Of a stretch of 64,000 nt of DNA, positions 60,806 through 64,000 are shown piece after piece. Positions within the stretch are counted from its first letter, which is position 1, and every line of letters begins with the position of its first letter. This DNA comes from CAYUXU01 sp964489695 (GTDB taxonomy: Bacteria; Bacillota_I; Bacilli_A; Erysipelotrichales; Erysipelotrichaceae): NCBI GenBank assembly GCA_964489695.1, contig CAZAZP010000003.1:5412-69411 (forward strand). Direction: 5' to 3'. The position numbers and the translations under genes are program-made. The notes beneath the pieces are model-generated. The model saw nothing but the letters and a program-made list of their open reading frames with translations, did no database searches and was not told the origin of the DNA.

Positions 60806-61528
60806 TCAATTTATATCTTTTGCAGCATCTTGATCACAAATAACAATCACATTATTATGTAACTTTAGTATTGATGCAGGAAATTCAGTTGTTATTTCCT
60901 CACAATGATAAAGTTTGTTAATTACTTGAGATTTTTTCTCGCCTGTTGCCAAGATTATTATCTTCTTAGATTTCATAATATCCGCAAAACCAACAGTAAT
61001 TGCCCTATTCGGGACTTCTTCTTCAGAACTAAAAAATCTACTATTTTCTTGAATAGTCGAAGTTGATATTTGACTTATATGTGTTCTTAACTCTAAAGAA
61101 TCACTAGGCTCATTAAAGGCAATGTGTCCATTGACTCCTAAGCCATCTACTAATAAGTCAAATTGTCCAATAGAATCAATTAAATTATTATACTCAAAGC
61201 ACATTTTAGTCGGCTCTTTATCACCATCAATTAGATGTAATTTTGATCTATTAATCTTAATATGATTGTAAAAATTTTGATTTAAAAAGTATGCGTAACT
61301 TTGAGTATGAGATTGTTTTAAACCAACATATTCATCAAGATTAAAAAAATTAACTTCTGTAACGTCAATGTTTTCATTTTCAATTAAATTAATTAACTTT
61401 TCATAAACTGGTATCGGTGTTGAGCCAGTTGGTAAACAAACCGAAGTATTGGATCTCAATTCATCAAGTACCATCCTCGCGGCGACTTCTGCAAACTCGT
61501 TCGTATTTTTACAAATTATAAATTTCAT
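60806..61528 (-). CDS. nagB: Glucosamine-6-phosphate deaminase
   Basis: Converts glucosamine-6-phosphate to fructose-6-phosphate and ammonia. PTGSTP near residue 35, FFNLDEY near 65, and GLGVNGHIAFNEP with the catalytic His and Glu. Asn before the GHIAF corresponds to Asp141 of E. coli but is also seen in Bacillus NagB, so activity is expected. 240 aa. No nagA is adjacent, which favours free glucosamine or another amino sugar over GlcNAc. First gene of its transcript, with an extended -10 (TGCTATAAT) upstream. Confidence 0.93.
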   Translation of the reverse strand: MKFIICKNTNEFAEVAARMVLDELRSNTSVCLPTGSTPIPVYEKLINLIENENIDVTEVNFFNLDEYVGLKQSHTQSYAYFLNQNFYNHIKINRSKLHLIDGDKEPTKMCFEYNNLIDSIGQFDLLVDGLGVNGHIAFNEPSDSLELRTHISQISTSTIQENSRFFSSEEEVPNRAITVGFADIMKSKKIIILATGEKKSQVINKLYHCEEITTEFPASILKLHNNVIVICDQDAAKDIN

Positions 61529-61599
61529 CTCATTACCTTCCTATCTAAAACTGTATTACGTTAATTATAGCATTTATATAAATTTATTTTTATTCAATA

Positions 61600-61615
61600 T
61601 TTATGTTAACATAAA
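61600..61615. repeat. 16-bp perfect palindrome in the nagB / NERD divergent gap
   Basis: TTTATGTT followed directly by AACATAAA. It lies between two divergent genes, and on the plus strand it fills the spacer of a weak promoter (TTCAAT - 17 bases - GATAAT) for the NERD gene. A regulator site is plausible. Confidence 0.5.
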
Positions 61616-61637
61616 GATAATAATAACGAGGTTAATT

Positions 61638-62633
61638 ATGACGATATTTAGAAAAAAAATTGCTCCCACCTTTTTAAAAAGTGAAAGTGGTTTAAAACAG
61701 CAATTAAAAGAGCTCGAAGCCCTAAAAAATCAACTAACCATTTCTGGGCAGAAACTAATTGAACAAGATATTCAATTAATTAAATATGGTATCTTGGGTG
61801 AAGATAATATTGACTTTGAATTAAAAAATAGTCATCTACCTATCTATATAATTAAAGACGTTTATTTAAAATATGAAGATTTATCAGCTCAAATAGATTT
61901 TTTAGTCTTTACTTCTAAAGTTGCCATCATTTTAGAAATTAAAAATTTATTTGGTCATATCACCATTAACTCTCGAGGGGAATTTATCCGCTCTTTACCT
62001 TTAAATAATAAAGTTGTTAAGGAAGGTATCTATTCGCCAATTGTTCAAAATGAAAGACATTACAATTTGATAAAAGAAAGAGTGCTCAGTTTCCAAACTA
62101 ATCCCCTAATGCGTTATATGGTTGATAAAAGCATTAATCAAAGTTATTATCCACTTGTTGTTTTGGCAAATCCAAAAACCATTATTAATTTAAAGCAGGC
62201 TCCTAAAGATATTAGAAGTAAAATTATTCGAGCTGATCAATTAGTCCAAACTATTAAAACCATTCATCAAAATTCAAGTGCTCCATCTCTAAAAAATTCG
62301 GAACAATATGAATGGGCGGAAAACTACTTAAAGGCTGATGAGCCAAAACCTAACACATTTTTAGCTAAGTATCAACCATATCTTATAGAAAATAAAATTG
62401 CCTCAAATATTGACCAGGAACTTGAAAAACTATTAAAGTCTTATCGACTTGATCTAAGTAGAAAATTAAATATTAAAGCTTACTACATTTTTAATAATGC
62501 TCAAATGGCCAAAATCATTTCAATTAAGCCACTTGAAAAAAGTGAATTAAGAAAAGTTTCAATGTTTACTGATGATCAAATTAAAAAATATGGCGATGAT
62601 ATTATCGAGATTATAAAAAATACTATCGCTTAA
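61638..62633 (+). CDS. NERD-domain protein with C-terminal HRDC domain
   Basis: 331 aa. After a coiled-coil start (about 10-45) comes a NERD nuclease-related domain, with the PD-(D/E)xK-like pattern intact: IDFLVF then ILEIKN. The last 75 residues (LEKLLKSYRLDLSRKLNIKAYYIFNNAQMAKII...) look like an HRDC nucleic-acid-binding domain. It may act on DNA or RNA; the role is unknown. I use ATG at 61638 with ACGAGG upstream; the frame runs farther back but without a start signal and across nagB. Confidence 0.75.
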   Translation: MTIFRKKIAPTFLKSESGLKQQLKELEALKNQLTISGQKLIEQDIQLIKYGILGEDNIDFELKNSHLPIYIIKDVYLKYEDLSAQIDFLVFTSKVAIILEIKNLFGHITINSRGEFIRSLPLNNKVVKEGIYSPIVQNERHYNLIKERVLSFQTNPLMRYMVDKSINQSYYPLVVLANPKTIINLKQAPKDIRSKIIRADQLVQTIKTIHQNSSAPSLKNSEQYEWAENYLKADEPKPNTFLAKYQPYLIENKIASNIDQELEKLLKSYRLDLSRKLNIKAYYIFNNAQMAKIISIKPLEKSELRKVSMFTDDQIKKYGDDIIEIIKNTIA

Positions 62634-62835
62634 TTGAGTAAATAATTTCTATTTAATAATATTTAAGCTTATTTTCAATTAGATTTCATTGCTTTTATTT
62701 TTCCTGAATTTTTCACATCATAAAGTTAAAAAGATATTTAGACTTAAAACCCCCTTAATATGTCTTGGTTTGGAGGTTCACATCAGTTTATCGATGTTTT
62801 GTTGCTTCAGGCAGCTTTATAGGTAAATATATGAT

Positions 62836-63771
62836 TTAAAAATTAAGAAGATTCATAATAAGGTTAACTAGCAATTCTTTTTCTTTGGGTTTGATTCTGC
62901 AAGCATGATTGTTAAAGCAACGAGTGTTTTATTATCAATTATCTGTCTACCTTCTTTGATCAGCGCCTTGTTTTTATTTAAGAAATACACAAAAAGCGCT
63001 GCAGCGATTTTTTTTCGATCGGTAAATCCATGATTTTTCACAAGAAAATATAAAAGATGCGCTGCCTTTTCTTCAAGTGTAGGATATACTTCTTCTTTAT
63101 CAAACGTTTGATAGATTGCGCCAATGCTCGATTTGAAGGCGCCTCCGCGTTCTATTCCAAAAACATCATATTCGTGATACAGTTTCATTTCATCAATAAG
63201 CTTAATACATTCATGATAATTCAGCTCATATGTTGAACAGACACCTTTTGGTTTATGTATTCTCTGATGATCATCGTCATCTAGTAGTTGTAGTCATAAA
63301 GTATATTCCTCAAGAATGCTTAAAATTTCTTTTGAATCAATTTGATTAGTTGTTTTCTTTAACACTTTAATTAATTGAAGTTGTTTATTATAACTTATTT
63401 TGATTTATCGCATAACCCTTGATTGCATAATCCTTCAGAACTGATGTTGCCCATTTTCTGAAATAAATGCCTTTTTTAGATTTTACATGATACCCAATAG
63501 ATATTATTACGTCTAAATTGTAATACATTGGCGGTCTTGAAGCATTCATTTTACTTCTGTCGAAAATTACGACAGAAGTATCTCTGTTGAGCTCTCCTTC
63601 TTTAAAAATATTAGAAATATGATACGCAATTGAAGATCTTGCAGTATCAAACAGAACAGATATTTGCTGCTGAGTGAGCCAAACAGTGTCAGATTCTGGC
63701 GTTACATTAACTTCTAAAGATAGTTCATCATCATTAAAAAAAATCAGATTTCTTTTTAAATTTTGATTCAC
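62836..63771 (-). pseudogene. decayed RhuM-Fic/DOC fusion gene
   Basis: The N-terminal RhuM part (63388-63771, from GTG) reads DTVWLTQQQISVLFDTARSS and YYNLDVIISIGYHVKS, as in virulence RhuM proteins. A frameshift near 63395 leads into the linker (ILSILEEYTL), where an in-frame UGA replaces what is normally a Gly codon (about 63247). The Fic part (62868-63188) has SIGAIYQTFDKEEVYPTLEEKAAHLLYFLVKNHGF, but the catalytic motif is HGFTDRKK where HxFxDGNKR is expected. A base lost in an A tract then ends the frame at 62868, while the normal ending (ELLVNLIMNLLNF) continues in another frame to 62836. At least four lesions: inactive. Confidence 0.85.
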
Positions 63772-63846
63772 ATAATTAACCTCACTTAATTTTTTACAGG
63801 TATACCATATTGTACGTCTGACACTAATATATCCCTAAAGGTATAC

Positions 63847-63877
63847 AAAAAAACTCCCACCTAAGTGAGAGTTTTTT
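63847..63877 (-). terminator. terminator after rpsI
   Basis: On the minus strand CTCTCAC/GTGGGAG (one U-G pair, TTAG loop) is followed by seven T. It lies 25 bases past the rpsI stop. Confidence 0.85.
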
Positions 63878-63902
63878 GCAATATGTTTGATAATCGAATA
63901 GA

Positions 63903-64000
63903 TTAACGTTTTGAGTATTGTGGTGCTCTACGAGCGCCTTTAAGGCCGTATTTTTTCCGTTCTTTAGCGCGTGGATCTCTGGTCAGAAAACCAGCCGCTT
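63903..64000 (-). CDS. rpsI: 30S ribosomal protein S9, C-terminal part (runs off the window)
   Basis: The last 31 codons of S9 on the minus strand: [31 protein letters not shown] in essence, ending in the universal SKR tail that reaches the P-site tRNA. The 5' part lies beyond base 64000. It ends in TAA at 63903-63905. Marks the return to core genome after the accessory stretch. Confidence 0.95.
   Translation of the reverse strand, partial: AAGFLTRDPRAKERKKYGLKGARRAPQYSKR

Noticed and set aside
60806..61528. NagB as inactive because Asp141 is Asn
   Set aside because: Bacillus-type NagB proteins also have Asn before GHI, and the other catalytic residues are present.
62836..63771. UGA read as tryptophan (Mollicutes code)
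   Set aside because: UGA ends several intact genes (rluD, the 42-codon basic gene, mutS2), the Trp codons read are UGG, and the UGA in the RhuM-Fic gene replaces an expected Gly.
1..64000. CRISPR arrays, insertion sequences or prophage
   Set aside because: No regularly spaced repeats, transposase or phage structural genes were seen on either strand.

Overview
The window reads as a low-GC Gram-positive chromosome (Bacillota) using the standard bacterial code: UGA is a stop at several intact genes (for example rluD and a 42-codon basic gene) and the Trp codons I read are UGG. Cell-wall and division genes (glutamate racemase, SepF, DivIVA, a PdaA-type deacetylase), T-box control of two aminoacyl-tRNA synthetases, a CIRCE operator, long-form HPF, MutS2 and a dimeric all-alpha dUTPase fit an Erysipelotrichia-like or neighbouring lineage. 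Genus and species cannot be fixed from this sequence.

Region 1 (1-39300) is a housekeeping block, nearly all on the minus strand: tRNA-Ala, a Mg-type P-ATPase, pyruvate phosphate dikinase, a T-box/GNAT/valS unit, engB-lon, trigger factor under a CIRCE-like operator, tRNA-Arg (plus strand), murI with a phosphoesterase, uvrC-mutS2-cvpA, rnhC (plus strand), then a tightly overlapping run cca-dut and lspA-rluD-rhomboid-dCMP deaminase, glpK with a SpoU methyltransferase, T-box/ileS-msrA, sepF-divIVA, hpf, a split chromate-type transporter, and on the plus strand a K-dependent-type membrane pyrophosphatase and a Nif3-like protein. Overlapping stops and starts show that many of these genes are translationally coupled.

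Region 2 (39289-44060) carries a PdaA-like lipoprotein deacetylase and a four-gene osmoprotectant (OpuC-type) ABC transporter. The transporter operon has a clear sigma-A promoter and an unusual leader that can form either a long closing helix or a terminator.

Region 3 (44175-61528) is visibly more AT-rich, and the Arg codons I read there are AGA/AGG rather than CGN. It is a carbohydrate island: a YesM/YesN-type two-component system, an FbpABC/AfuABC-like ABC importer, deoxyribose-phosphate aldolase, a DeoR regulator, mannose-family PTS IIB, IIC and IID (no IIA), a phosphomannose isomerase with a long N-terminal extension, a two-subunit transketolase, an RmlD-like reductase, a second phosphomannose isomerase, a cupin-type glucose-6-phosphate isomerase and NagB. 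Together they look like a complete import and phosphosugar-breakdown route for a sugar I cannot name. The binding-protein gene has a one-base shift in an A tract that separates its lipoprotein signal peptide from the mature protein.

Region 4 (61600-64000) holds a NERD-HRDC protein, a decayed RhuM-Fic fusion gene with at least four lesions, and the 3' end of rpsI, where core genome resumes.
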